From assembly GCA_046330225.1 (NCBI GenBank), contig JAXLTD010000001.1, positions 496,001-560,000 of the forward strand: a stretch of 64,000 bases of DNA, given 5' to 3'. Shown piece by piece: positions 40,261 through 49,226 of the stretch; the first letter of the stretch is position 1; every line of letters begins with the position of its first letter. The notes under the pieces were generated by a model. The model had not been told where the DNA came from. It did no database searches and worked only from the letters and a program-made list of their open reading frames with translations. The position numbers and the translations under genes are program-made. Origin of the DNA: CANJIV01 sp046330225. Lineage in GTDB: Bacteria; Actinomycetota; Thermoleophilia; Solirubrobacterales; Solirubrobacteraceae.

Positions 40261-41760
40261 CTACCGGTCCTTCAGCGCGACGATGCCGCCGAAGACGCCG
40301 AGGTAGGCGGAGGCGCCGTCGGGGCCCAGCGCGACCCCGGCGTAGTTGTTGTTGAAGTCAAAGCCGGTCCCGGCGAGGCGCTTGAACACGGTCTTCCCGG
40401 TGCGGAAGTCCAGCGCCGTCCAGTACCACGGCTGGGACCCGTTCGGGTCCTGATCGCGGGTGTAGGCGTAGATCAGGCCCGTGGCGGTCGAGAGCTTCGG
40501 CACCACGGACGGGCCCGACTCGCGCGCCGTGCTCCACGTGAGCTTGCAGCCGGTCAGCTTCGCGTTGACGTCGACCCGGGCGTAGCCGGCGACCGTGTTG
40601 ACGTTCGCGCCCTCGGGCCCGAGCGGGTTGCGGTAGCCGTAGTTGTTCTCGACGACGAGGGCGCGGCCCGCGGAGATGAGCGAGTTCTCCGTGGCGCTGG
40701 CGCCCTTCCGGAAGACCGGGACCTCGCAGACCGTGCGCCGCTCGCCGGCCTTCAGCTTCGCCGCCCGCCGGTAGACCACGACGTTCATCGGATCGGCGTT
40801 GTCGGTGATCGAGACGAGGCCGTTGGCCATCAAGGTCGGCGTCGTGCCGGTGCCGGCGTCCACTTGGCCGGGCTTCGCGATGCCCGAGTTGCGGTAGGTG
40901 ACCTTCCAGGTCACGCGCGGCGTGCCGGCCCGCGTGAGGCCGAACCGGTACATCCGCTTGTCGGAGGCGATGTAGACGCCGTCACGGTCGACCGCGAACG
41001 AGTTCTCGATCTCCTCGTTGAGCACGATGCTGCGGATCGCGCCGGTCTTCGGGTCCAGCACGCCCACGCGGCCCTTGGACTTCGTGACGAACCAGATCCG
41101 GCCCTTCCAGTCCGCCAGCGCCGAGCTGACGCGCTCGGTGGAGGACAGCACCGTCGTGAGGTCGTAGTCGCGCTGCTTGACGAAGCCGCGGCCGTTGGCC
41201 GTCTCGGCGATCACCAGCAGGTGGCTGGTCGCGGTGGCGCTCCAGACCCGGTCCTTGCTGTCGAGGAAGAAGTAGCCGCCGCCGGTGAAGTTCTGGTAGA
41301 TCGGCGTGCCCGCAAGCGGCGGGGCGCTCGGCAGCTCGTAGGAGGCGATCACGTCGAGCGTGCGCGGGTCGATCAGGCGCAGCTTCGGCGTCTGGGCCGC
41401 CGACGGGCAGACCGTGACGATGCGGCCGCGGCGGTCGAAGGTGATCGAGCCGCAGACGGACGGGCCGAAGGAGCTCGACAGCGTGACGCTGCGCCGTCCG
41501 AGCGGGCCGGGCCGCCGGTAGGCATCGGTCATCCACGGATCGTTGTGCAGGTTGTTGTTCGGGTTGGCGGCGAAGAACGGGTTCTGCGGCGCGTCGGTGC
41601 GGTCGGCGACCGGGTGCGGGGTCGCGGGGCCGCCGACCGAGGCCGGCAGCGAGGACGGCGGGCCGGGGGCGATCGGCGCGGCGGCGGCGACCGCCGGCGC
41701 GGCGGCGGCGAGCGTGGCAGCGGCGGCAGCGGCGGCAGCAGTGACGGCGAGGCGATTCAC
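40261..41760 (-). CDS. Secreted beta-propeller protein, 499 aa
   Basis: The signal peptide is an extreme Ala-rich stretch (MNRLAVTAAAAAAAATLAAA). The mature protein repeats strand units with Asp/Gly turns (KLRLIDPRTLDVIASYEL, RVGVLDPKTGAIRSIVL, YIASDKRMYRFGL, YWTALDFRTGKTVFKRL), like PQQ- or YVTN-type propellers. Two motifs stand out: SGPSVVPKLSTATGLIYAYTRD and ENNYGYRNPLGPEG. It resembles secreted proteins annotated as hypothetical in this lineage; no catalytic activity is evident. It is isolated, with the CoA-transferase gene upstream on the same strand, 59 bases away. Confidence 0.8.
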   Translation of the reverse strand: MNRLAVTAAAAAAAATLAAAAPAVAAAAPIAPGPPSSLPASVGGPATPHPVADRTDAPQNPFFAANPNNNLHNDPWMTDAYRRPGPLGRRSVTLSSSFGPSVCGSITFDRRGRIVTVCPSAAQTPKLRLIDPRTLDVIASYELPSAPPLAGTPIYQNFTGGGYFFLDSKDRVWSATATSHLLVIAETANGRGFVKQRDYDLTTVLSSTERVSSALADWKGRIWFVTKSKGRVGVLDPKTGAIRSIVLNEEIENSFAVDRDGVYIASDKRMYRFGLTRAGTPRVTWKVTYRNSGIAKPGQVDAGTGTTPTLMANGLVSITDNADPMNVVVYRRAAKLKAGERRTVCEVPVFRKGASATENSLISAGRALVVENNYGYRNPLGPEGANVNTVAGYARVDVNAKLTGCKLTWSTARESGPSVVPKLSTATGLIYAYTRDQDPNGSQPWYWTALDFRTGKTVFKRLAGTGFDFNNNYAGVALGPDGASAYLGVFGGIVALKDR

Positions 41761-41819
41761 GGGGCTTCCTTGGGCTCGGGGCGGAACGCCGGCTCCGCCG
41801 GCGTTCGCCTGACCCTAGC

Positions 41820-42956
41820 TCAGGAGGCCAGCCACGCGCGCAGGTCGGCCCCGTGCTCGTCGAGATCTGGGGGCCGGTGCCGCGTGCGCGCCGGCGTGCG
41901 GGACAGGCGCGCCGGAAACGCCACGGTCCGGATCCCGTCGGCGTCGTCGACGGCGCCAAGGCCGAGCCGGTCGGCCAGCGCGAACCCCTCCGGGATCGGG
42001 TTGACCGGGCCGGCGGGGACGCCCGCGGCCGCCAGCGCCTCGGACCACTCGGCGCAGCCCCGTGCGGCCAGGGCGCGCTCGAGTTCGGGGCGCAGCGCGT
42101 CGCGGCTGGCGACCCGGTCGGCATTGGTCGCAAAGCGGGCGTCGGCGGCCAGGCCGGGCGCCCCGATCGCCTCGCACAGCGCGGTGAACTGGCGGTCGTT
42201 GCCCGCGCAGATCATCAGGTCGCCGTCGGCGGCCCGGAACGTGGCGAAGGGCTCGATGCTCGGATGCACGTTGCCGAGCAGCCCGCCGGTGGCCCCGGCG
42301 TCGAGCCAGGCCGTGCCCTGGTTGGCGAGCGCCGCGAGCGTGGTGTGGAGCAGGTTGATGGTCACGCGCTGGCCCTGGCCGCTGCGCTCCCGCTCGCGCA
42401 GCGCCGCCAGCACCGCGCACGTCGCGTAGAGGCCCGCGATGACGTCGATGAGCGCCACCCCGGTCTTCGACGGGGCGCCCGGCGGGCCGGTGATGCTCAT
42501 GAGGCCCCCGACGGCCTGGGCCAGCGGGTCGTAGCCGGGCAGGTCGCGCCCGGCGCCCTCGCCGAAGCCGGAGATCTCGCAGTGGACGACGCCCGGATTC
42601 GCCTCCGCCACCTGTCCGTGGCCGAGCCCGAAGCGCTCGAGCGTGCCGGGCTTGAAGTTCGACACGACGACGTCGGCGCGCTCGCACAGCCGGCGGGCGA
42701 GCGCGCAGTCGTCCGGATCCTTGAGATCCAGGGCGATCGAGCGCTTGTTGCGGTTCGCCGCGTGGTGGTAGGTCGCCCGGCCCTGTGCGTCGACGGGCGG
42801 GGCCCAGGACCGCGTGTCGTCGCCGCCCGGCGCTTCGACCTTGACCACGTCGGCGCCGAGGTCTCCGAGGGTCATTCCGGCCAGCGGGCCGGCGAGGATT
42901 CGGGAGAAGTCGGCGACGAGCAGGCCGTCGAGGGGCAGGGCGGGGGCGTCGGTCAT
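41820..42956 (-). CDS. CaiB/BaiF-type CoA transferase (class III)
   Basis: The 378-residue enzyme moves CoA between carboxylic acids via a covalent aspartyl intermediate. The family start is VADFSRILAGPLAGMTLGDLGADVVKVEAPGGDD, followed by NRNKRSIALDLKDP, VVSNFKPGTLERFGLG, and the nucleophile Asp in PGYDPLAQAVGG, with GVALIDVIAGLYA. The fold forms interlocked dimers. The donor and acceptor cannot be read from the sequence. It is divergent from the M14-amidase gene, 61 bases between starts. Confidence 0.92.
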   Translation of the reverse strand: MTDAPALPLDGLLVADFSRILAGPLAGMTLGDLGADVVKVEAPGGDDTRSWAPPVDAQGRATYHHAANRNKRSIALDLKDPDDCALARRLCERADVVVSNFKPGTLERFGLGHGQVAEANPGVVHCEISGFGEGAGRDLPGYDPLAQAVGGLMSITGPPGAPSKTGVALIDVIAGLYATCAVLAALRERERSGQGQRVTINLLHTTLAALANQGTAWLDAGATGGLLGNVHPSIEPFATFRAADGDLMICAGNDRQFTALCEAIGAPGLAADARFATNADRVASRDALRPELERALAARGCAEWSEALAAAGVPAGPVNPIPEGFALADRLGLGAVDDADGIRTVAFPARLSRTPARTRHRPPDLDEHGADLRAWLAS

Positions 42957-43017
42957 CGCCGCCAGCCTATCCCGGGGCCCCGGCCCGCCGCGCGCCCGCG
43001 CCGCCTATCCTCAGGCC

Positions 43018-44547
43018 ATGGCCCGCCCGTCCCGACGCGTCCGTTTCGTGCCGGCGGGCGGCGCGCGCCGGCGGCCCGTGGTCCGGGCCGCCCTGCTCGC
43101 GGCGGGCACGGCCGGAGCCGTCGCGGCCACGGCCTGCGGCGCGAGCGGCCCGCCGGCCAGCGCGACCCAGGCAGCGGCCTCGGCGCCTGCGCCGGCCGTC
43201 TCCACCGCCGCGACCGTTCCGGCGGCGGCCCGCGGACGCCTGGCCGCCGGGGCACTCGGCCCGCGCCGCGCCGTCATCGGCCGGTCCGTGGACGGCCGTC
43301 CGATCGAGGCGATCACCGTCGGAGCCGACACCGCCCCGCGCACCGTGCTGGTGGTCGGCGTCGTCCACGGCGACGAGCCGGCAGGCCGGAGGGTCGTGGC
43401 CCGGCTGGCCCGGGTCCTGCCGCCGGCAGGGGTGCGGATGGTGCTCGTGCCGAGCGTGAATCCCGACGGCCTGGCGGCGGGCACGCGCACGAACGCCCGT
43501 GGCGTCGACTTGAACCGCAACTCCGACTGGAACTGGCGCGGGCGCCAGCGCGGAACCCGGTACTGGTCCGGCCCGCAGCCGTGGTCAGAGCCCGAGTCGC
43601 GCGCTGTCCAGCGGCTCACCGAGCGCCTCCAGCCGACGGTCGCCATCTGGTACCACCAGCCCTACGGGGTCGTCGACGACTCCCACGGCACGCGGGCGAT
43701 CGCCCGGCGCTACGCCCGCCGCGCGGGGCTGCCGCTCACGCGCCTCCCGAAGTACCCAGGCAGCCTCGTGAACTGGCAGAACGCTGTCGTGCCCGGCATC
43801 ACGGCGTTCGTCGTCGAGTTCGGCGCGGCGCGTCCCGCGGACGCCGTGATCGCCCGCCACGCCCAGGCGGTGCAGGCGCTCCTGCGGGATCTCGCACCGG
43901 ACGGGAGGGCGCCGGCCGCGTCCGCGACCGCGCCGTCGCTCGCGCCCGCGATCCGGGATGAGCTGATTCCGTTCGGAGCGCAGCGGCGGGCGGAGATGGC
44001 CGCCTACGCGCGGCGGCACTACGGGATCGACTCCTGGCGGCTCACCCGCCCGCGGCTCATCGTCGAGCACGTGGCCGACGCGCCGAGCGCCGCCGCCGTC
44101 CGCGACATCTTTGCGGTCGATCGGGCCGATCCGAGCCTGCACGAGCGCCCGAACGTCTGCGCGCACTTCGTGGTCGATCGCGACGGCACGATCTGGCACC
44201 TCGTCCCGCTCGGGACGATGTGCCGGCACGTGGTCGGCCTGAACTACACCGCCATCGGCATCGAGCATGCCGGCTTCAGCGATGCCGACGTCATGGGCGA
44301 TGCGGCCCAGCTGCGCGCGTCCCTGCGTCTCACCCGCTGGCTGCGGTGCCGCTTCTCGATCCCGGTCGCCGGCGTCATCGGGCACGGGGAGAGCCTCGGG
44401 ACGCCGTTCTACCGCGAGCACGTGGCCGCGTTTCGCGGCCAGACGCACACCGACATGTCCCGGCCGGCGATGCGGCGCTATCGGGCCGCCCTCGCGGCGC
44501 TGCCGTGCCCGTCGGCCCGGGCAGCGGCGCCGGCGAACGGTGACTGA
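43018..44547 (+). CDS. Fused M14 zinc carboxypeptidase and N-acetylmuramoyl-L-alanine amidase
   Basis: The exported 509-residue protein joins two peptidoglycan hydrolases. After a basic N-terminus and hydrophobic segment ending ATAC (possible lipobox), an M14 domain (about 80-305) shows zinc ligands HGDE (His117, Glu120) and His213 (WYHQ), substrate-binding NARGVDLNRN, and catalytic Glu267 (VVEFG). From about 340 an Amidase_2/PGRP-like domain follows: IVEHVADAP, CAHFVVDRDGTIWHLVP, YTAIGIEHAGF, VIGHGE and HTDMSRPA. Together they could cut the amide bond between glycan and peptide and trim the peptide. TATCCT lies six bases before the ATG. Confidence 0.88.
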   Translation: MARPSRRVRFVPAGGARRRPVVRAALLAAGTAGAVAATACGASGPPASATQAAASAPAPAVSTAATVPAAARGRLAAGALGPRRAVIGRSVDGRPIEAITVGADTAPRTVLVVGVVHGDEPAGRRVVARLARVLPPAGVRMVLVPSVNPDGLAAGTRTNARGVDLNRNSDWNWRGRQRGTRYWSGPQPWSEPESRAVQRLTERLQPTVAIWYHQPYGVVDDSHGTRAIARRYARRAGLPLTRLPKYPGSLVNWQNAVVPGITAFVVEFGAARPADAVIARHAQAVQALLRDLAPDGRAPAASATAPSLAPAIRDELIPFGAQRRAEMAAYARRHYGIDSWRLTRPRLIVEHVADAPSAAAVRDIFAVDRADPSLHERPNVCAHFVVDRDGTIWHLVPLGTMCRHVVGLNYTAIGIEHAGFSDADVMGDAAQLRASLRLTRWLRCRFSIPVAGVIGHGESLGTPFYREHVAAFRGQTHTDMSRPAMRRYRAALAALPCPSARAAAPANGD

Positions 44548-44562
44548 GCGCCGGGCGCAGCC

Positions 44563-45423
44563 TCAGCCGCCGAAGGCCGCGCGGTGGTCGGCGGCGAACT
44601 CCGCGTAGCTGCGGGCGGGGCGGCCGAGCACCTGCTCGATGTCGGGAGCGACGCCCGCGGCGCCGCCGGTCTCGTAGAACGCGAAGAGCTCGGCGAGGCC
44701 GTCGACGTTCCACTCGGGGTAGCCGGTGCCCAGCATCGCCTCGCGGGCCGCCTCCACGGGCACGAGCACGTGCGTGATCTCGCGTCCCAGGACGCTCGTG
44801 AGGCGGGCGGCGATGTCGTCGTCGCTGAGCGCTTCCGGGCCCGTGAGGGTGTAGGCCGCCCCGAGGTGGCCCGGCTCGGTCAGGGCCGCCGCTGCGACGG
44901 CTCCGATGTCGCGGGCATCCACATACGAGACCTTTGCGGCGGGGGACATGGGGGAGTAGAAGGTGCTCTGGCTCGCGATCGTCTCGGCGAAGCCAAGCGA
45001 GTTCTGCATGAACCCGTTGGGCCGCAGGAACGTGAAGCCAAGGCCAGACTCGCGGACGACCGCTTCGAGCGCGGCGTGGTGGGCCCCGAACCGCAGCGCG
45101 TCGATCCCCGGCTGGTCGGCGCCGATCACCGAAAGCCGGACGAGGTGCTGCACGCCGTTGCGGATGGCGGCGTCGACGAAGGCGGTCTCGAGCTCCACCT
45201 GCTGCGGGGAGGAGGCGCCGACGAGGTAGGCGTGGTCGACACCCGCGAGCGCGGCGTCCAGCGACGCGGCATCCTCGAAGGTGCCGCCGGCGACCTCGAC
45301 ACCGTCCGGGGCGTCGTAGGCGGACGGGGTCCGGACGAGGGCGCGAACGGGGGCGCCCGCGGCGTGCAGGGCGGCGACCGTCGCGCCGCCAGTGGTGCCG
45401 GTGGCGCCGGTAACGAGGATCAT
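44563..45423 (-). CDS. NmrA-like NAD(P)-binding protein (atypical SDR)
   Basis: This 286-residue protein opens with the NAD(P) motif ILVTGATGTTGGATV and contains the NmrA/HSCARG-type text GVDHAYLVGASSPQQVELETAFVDAA, FTFLRPNGFMQNSL and YVDARDIGAVAAAAL. The Tyr-x-x-x-Lys catalytic pair of classical SDRs is absent, so it may be a redox sensor or a quinone-reductase-like enzyme. The start is firm: AAGGAG lies before ATG 45423. It converges with the M14-amidase gene; the next gene is divergent. Confidence 0.88.
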   Translation of the reverse strand: MILVTGATGTTGGATVAALHAAGAPVRALVRTPSAYDAPDGVEVAGGTFEDAASLDAALAGVDHAYLVGASSPQQVELETAFVDAAIRNGVQHLVRLSVIGADQPGIDALRFGAHHAALEAVVRESGLGFTFLRPNGFMQNSLGFAETIASQSTFYSPMSPAAKVSYVDARDIGAVAAAALTEPGHLGAAYTLTGPEALSDDDIAARLTSVLGREITHVLVPVEAAREAMLGTGYPEWNVDGLAELFAFYETGGAAGVAPDIEQVLGRPARSYAEFAADHRAAFGG

Positions 45424-45531
45424 GGGCTGGGCTCCTTGCGAAGGCTGAGGGGAGGACGGGGAGGATGGTTGCGCGAGCAAGCATCGCAGGCCCCCGGCGC
45501 GAAACCGCGCCCCTCGCCTAAGCTGGCGCGA

Positions 45532-46014
45532 ATGAAGCGCCCCGGCAAGGCGGACACACGGGAGCAGCGCGAGCGGCTCGCCGCCGGGATCTACGGCGTG
45601 GTCCTCGTCGGCTCGGTGATCATCGTCGCCGCCCAGGACGAGACGCTCAACGCGCTCCAAGTCATGCTGTACGCGCTGACCACGAGCATCGGGTTCTGGC
45701 TCGCGCACGTGTATGCCAGCCTGCTCGTCACGCCCCGCGGCGAGCGATCGCTGCGCGGCGCGCTGGCCGGCGAGTGGCCGCTCGTCACTGCAGCCTTCCC
45801 GGCCTGCATCGCGATCGCGGCGGACTTCGCGATCGGCAAGTCCGTCGAGGACGCCGTCAACCTCGCCCTCATCGTGATCATCATCCAGCTTGCCCTGTGG
45901 GGCGCCTACATCGCCTGGCGCGACCGGCGCACCCCGCTGGCGATTGCCGGCGCCGCGCTGCTGAACGGGTTCCTCGGCCTGGGCTTCATCGTGCTCAAGG
46001 TCCTCGTGCACTAG
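45532..46014 (+). CDS. Four-TM membrane protein of unknown function
   Basis: This 160-residue protein has a hydrophilic 20-residue N-terminus and about four TM helices (IYGVVLVGSVIIVAA, ALQVMLYALTTSIGFWLAHVY, ACIAIAADFAIG-containing region, LALIVIIIQLALWGAYIAW, ALLNGFLGLGFIVLKVLV). Polar residues D and K within helix 3 (ADFAIGKSVED) might matter for transport, but no family is recognised. TAAGCT at 45519-45524 lies seven bases before the ATG with no ribosome binding site. The YccF gene follows 21 bases later with its own hexamer. Confidence 0.75.
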   Translation: MKRPGKADTREQRERLAAGIYGVVLVGSVIIVAAQDETLNALQVMLYALTTSIGFWLAHVYASLLVTPRGERSLRGALAGEWPLVTAAFPACIAIAADFAIGKSVEDAVNLALIVIIIQLALWGAYIAWRDRRTPLAIAGAALLNGFLGLGFIVLKVLVH

Positions 46015-46035
46015 GGGAGCGCTACGCTCCGCGCC

Positions 46036-46437
46036 ATGCGCGTCGTCCTCAACATCATCTGGCTCGTTCTCGCCGGCTTCTGGATGGCCGTCGGCTACGC
46101 CCTCGCCGGCGTGGCGATGTGCATCCTCATCATCACGATCCCGTTCGGCATCGCCTCGTTCCGCATCGCCGCGTTCTGCCTGTGGCCCTTCGGGCGCACG
46201 ATCGTGAAGAAGCCGACCGCCGGCGTCTGGTCCACGATCGGCAACGTCATCTGGTTCATCCTGGCGGGGTGGTGGCTGGCGCTGCTGAACCTCGTCACCG
46301 GCGTCCTGCTGTGCATCACGATCATCGGGATCCCGCTCGGGCTTGCCAGCTTCAAGCTGATCCCGGTCTCGCTCACGCCCCTCGGCCGCGACATCGTCGA
46401 CAGCGACGACGTGGCCGAAGGGATCGCGATCGGCTAG
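46036..46437 (+). CDS. YccF domain membrane protein
   Basis: The 133-residue protein is an internal duplication of the YccF domain. First half: LNIIWLVLAGFWMAVGYALAGVAMCILIITIPFGIASFRIA; second half: GNVIWFILAGWWLALLNLVTGVLLCITIIGIPLGLASFKL. Each half has two TM helices and the signature 'IPFG/IPLG-ASF'. Function is unknown in all bacteria. TACGCT lies seven bases before the ATG. It overlaps the convergent ltrA-like gene by four bases. Confidence 0.9.
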   Translation: MRVVLNIIWLVLAGFWMAVGYALAGVAMCILIITIPFGIASFRIAAFCLWPFGRTIVKKPTAGVWSTIGNVIWFILAGWWLALLNLVTGVLLCITIIGIPLGLASFKLIPVSLTPLGRDIVDSDDVAEGIAIG

Positions 46438-47603
46438 CCGGCCGCTCGGATCCGGGCCCGGGCCTCGCGGAACCGCACTGCCTCGTAGCCGATCAGCCCG
46501 ATCCAGATCACGGCGAGCAGGCCGAGGCCCGCAATCGCCGGGAGCGTCGAGGCCACCGGGATCACGAGCAGGCAGAGCAGGGCGGCCGCGACGCGCTGGC
46601 GGTTGACCGTGTGCACGTTGCGGTACCGGAACGCGACGTGCGCGCCGAGATAGAGCGCCGGCCCGGCGCCGAGCGCGACGGCGGGCACGATCGCGAGCTC
46701 GCCCCCAACGTGGCCGACGGTCGACTTGAGCCCGAACGCGAGCAGCACGATGCCCGCGATCATCGGCAGGTGCAGGAGGCTGTAGGAGTCCCGGGCCAGC
46801 GCCGCGCGGTCGCGCCCGGTGGCCTGGCGGAGCTTGCGCTCCGCGACGAGCGCGACGACGTCGAAGTAGGCCCACCACAGGCAGCAGGTGACGGCGAGGC
46901 CGAGCAGCGAGGCGCCGATGAGCCCCGCGTCGAGCGGCAGCCCGCTCACGCCGACGCCGATCGCCACGATCGACTCGCCGAGCGCGATGATGATGATGAG
47001 CCCGTGGCGCTCGGCGAAGTGGCCGGCCGAGACCTTCCAGCCCTCGGTCCCGGCCAGCACGACGCCGACGTAGTCGACGGCGACCGCGGCGACCCAGAGC
47101 GCGCCCTGCACGGCCCCGTCGAACTGCGAGGCGGCGATGAGCAGCCCCATCGCGAGCAGGACCCCGGGCGCGAGCCGCTTCACGGCGGCCTCCACGCCCT
47201 CGTCGTGGGCTCCGCGCTCGTAGAGGACGATGTGGAGCAGACGCACGGCTCCGTAGGCCAGGGCGAAGAGCAGGGCGTCGGACCCGAACGCGTTCGGGAT
47301 CGCCAGCGCGACGACGAACATCGCGCCCATCGCCGCGAAGACGAGGATCCGCGTCCCGCCCTCGTCGGCGTCGACCGTGTTCGTCAGCCAGGCGTAGGCC
47401 ACCCACGCCCACCACAGCAGCGACACGATGAGCAGGCCGCGCACGAGGCCGCCCCACACCGGCTCGGCCGCCATCTTCGCCGTGACCTGCGTGATCGCGA
47501 ACACGAACACGAGGTCGAAGAACAGCTCGAGCGAGGTGACCTTGCGCTCTCCGTCCTCCGCGGCCACGTCGGCCGCGGAGGGCATCTCCTGCAGTTCAGC
47601 CAC
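46434..47603 (-). CDS. ltrA: Low-temperature requirement protein A (LtrA) family membrane protein
   Basis: The protein (about 389 residues from GTG 47603) has many TM helices and the LtrA signature start KVTSLELFFDLVFVFAITQVT, followed by WWAWVAYAWLTNTVD, ERHGLIIIIALGESIVAIG and the H-bearing helix DSYSLLHLPMIAGIVLLAFGLK. The family was named from a Listeria cold-growth mutant; its biochemical role is not established. The start is uncertain, because GTG 47621 is also in frame. It is convergent with yccF and close upstream of the copper-protein gene stop. Confidence 0.88.
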   Translation of the reverse strand: MAELQEMPSAADVAAEDGERKVTSLELFFDLVFVFAITQVTAKMAAEPVWGGLVRGLLIVSLLWWAWVAYAWLTNTVDADEGGTRILVFAAMGAMFVVALAIPNAFGSDALLFALAYGAVRLLHIVLYERGAHDEGVEAAVKRLAPGVLLAMGLLIAASQFDGAVQGALWVAAVAVDYVGVVLAGTEGWKVSAGHFAERHGLIIIIALGESIVAIGVGVSGLPLDAGLIGASLLGLAVTCCLWWAYFDVVALVAERKLRQATGRDRAALARDSYSLLHLPMIAGIVLLAFGLKSTVGHVGGELAIVPAVALGAGPALYLGAHVAFRYRNVHTVNRQRVAAALLCLLVIPVASTLPAIAGLGLLAVIWIGLIGYEAVRFREARARIRAAG

Positions 47604-47630
47604 GGCGCGGGATGATCCCACGCCGGGCCG

Positions 47631-49154
47631 CTAGGCCCGCTTGGAGGTCTTGCTCTTCACGACCCGGAACGCCCCCCGCATGAACGGGTGGATCCGGCAG
47701 AAGTACGTGTAGGTGCCGGGGGCCAGCGTCTTCGGCGTGGCCCACGTGTTGCGGTTCGCGGCTGCCGTGAACCCCGCCGGGCCATAGCCGAGCTCGCCGG
47801 AGTCGAAGTCCCGCGGGCCGTTGGCCAGGGGGTAGGCGATGCCGGTCTGGGCCGAGCACGGGGCGCGACAGGCCGTGATCGTGTGGTACTCCGAGGTCTC
47901 GTTCGGCGTCTGGATCGTGGCGTCGAGGTTCTCGAAGGTGATCGACCCGCCCTGGCGCACCACCGGAGGACGCCCGGCCCGCCCGGTCAGCGACAGGTCG
48001 CCGCGCGTGTAGACGAAGTCGGAGATCTTCAGGTTGCCGCCGACAGCCGAGCCCGACAGGAGCTTCCGCGCGTCCGGCAGGCCGCCCGGCCCGCCGCCGT
48101 GGTTGTCGTTCTCCGGCAGGTGGCCGTGGGTCAGGACGCCCTGCTGCGGCACCGGCGAGACGAACGGGTCCACGCCGCCGCCGTCGGAGCCGTCGTGAAC
48201 GGCGAGCGGCATGATGCCCATCGACTCGTACCACGAGGCCTTGCTCGTGTCGTAGGTGGCCGAGACCTTCACGAGGTCGCCGGCCTTCAGGCGCACGCGC
48301 CAGTTCGCCGGGGTCCCGTACATCGCGACGTCCCACGACACGGCGCCGGCAGGCTCGAAGTACTTGGCCCGCGAGCGGAACAGGCGCTTGGTGACGCCGT
48401 TGCGCGTGACGGTCAGGTCGGTCCACAGGCCGCCGGGGTGCAGGTGGCCCGCCGTCTGGACGATCGTCACGTCGTGGGGGACGCGCCACTCCTTGGCGAA
48501 GCCGATCTTGTTGCGCTCGGCGCCCGTGGCCTGGTCCGGGAAGGTGTAGCGGCCCTTGGTGCCCATGCCGCGGCGGGCATCGAAGACCGGGTAGGACGCG
48601 AGTCCGGCGACGTCCATCCACTGGGTCCGCGTGCCCTTCATCGCCTGCCCGGCCGGCGTGCTCAGCGGCACGAAGTCGATGTCCCAGGTGAGGTAGACGC
48701 GGTCCGGCGTCGGGATGAGGTTGTGGAGCATGTCGTTGACGGCCCAGTTCTCGTTGCCGTTCACCTTCCAGCCGAACCCGCGCGGGGCCTGGATGACGGT
48801 CTTCTCCTCGCCGGCGGCGAAGGTCGGGTAGCCGTTGACCAGCCAGACGGCGTGGTGCAGGTGGAGGATGTCGACCCGCGGGACCGAGTTGTCCTTGACC
48901 CGCACCAGGTTGGGCTCGAACCGCGTGATGAAGCCGGGCACCTTGGGGTGCAGGTCCGACGCGTTGATGCGGATCACGTTCTGCCCGGGGTTGATCGTGA
49001 TCGGCCCGTAGCGATAGCGAATCTTCTGCATCCCGGGGTACTCGACGTGCCCGATCTCGTTGTTCGGCGCCGCCACGGGCTTCGCGATGGCGGCTGCTGG
49101 CAGGGCGATGGCAGCAACCGCGGCAGCAGCGGTCACGACGAAAAGGCGGGGCAC
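47631..49154 (-). CDS. Exported two-part copper-protein candidate (PHM/Nod19-like plus cupredoxin)
   Basis: A signal peptide (VVTAAAAVAAIALPAAAIA) is followed by a His-rich domain of about 300 residues with HLHHAVWLVNG (near 97-107), GHLHPGG and YFEPAGAVSWDV. These His clusters recall peptidylglycine monooxygenase-like folds and the plant SURNod19 family; that assignment is tentative. The last 110 residues are a cupredoxin with likely type 1 copper ligands: His in YHTITA, Cys in YFCRIHP, the following His, and Met in FMRG. It is divergent from a small cupredoxin gene and could exchange electrons with it. Confidence 0.75.
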   Translation of the reverse strand: MPRLFVVTAAAAVAAIALPAAAIAKPVAAPNNEIGHVEYPGMQKIRYRYGPITINPGQNVIRINASDLHPKVPGFITRFEPNLVRVKDNSVPRVDILHLHHAVWLVNGYPTFAAGEEKTVIQAPRGFGWKVNGNENWAVNDMLHNLIPTPDRVYLTWDIDFVPLSTPAGQAMKGTRTQWMDVAGLASYPVFDARRGMGTKGRYTFPDQATGAERNKIGFAKEWRVPHDVTIVQTAGHLHPGGLWTDLTVTRNGVTKRLFRSRAKYFEPAGAVSWDVAMYGTPANWRVRLKAGDLVKVSATYDTSKASWYESMGIMPLAVHDGSDGGGVDPFVSPVPQQGVLTHGHLPENDNHGGGPGGLPDARKLLSGSAVGGNLKISDFVYTRGDLSLTGRAGRPPVVRQGGSITFENLDATIQTPNETSEYHTITACRAPCSAQTGIAYPLANGPRDFDSGELGYGPAGFTAAANRNTWATPKTLAPGTYTYFCRIHPFMRGAFRVVKSKTSKRA

Positions 49155-49226
49155 GAGCGCAACTCCTCCGGGGGGTCGGGTGTCATCATGGTACCCGTCG
49201 AACGAAGTTCAACACGCAAGGGAACG

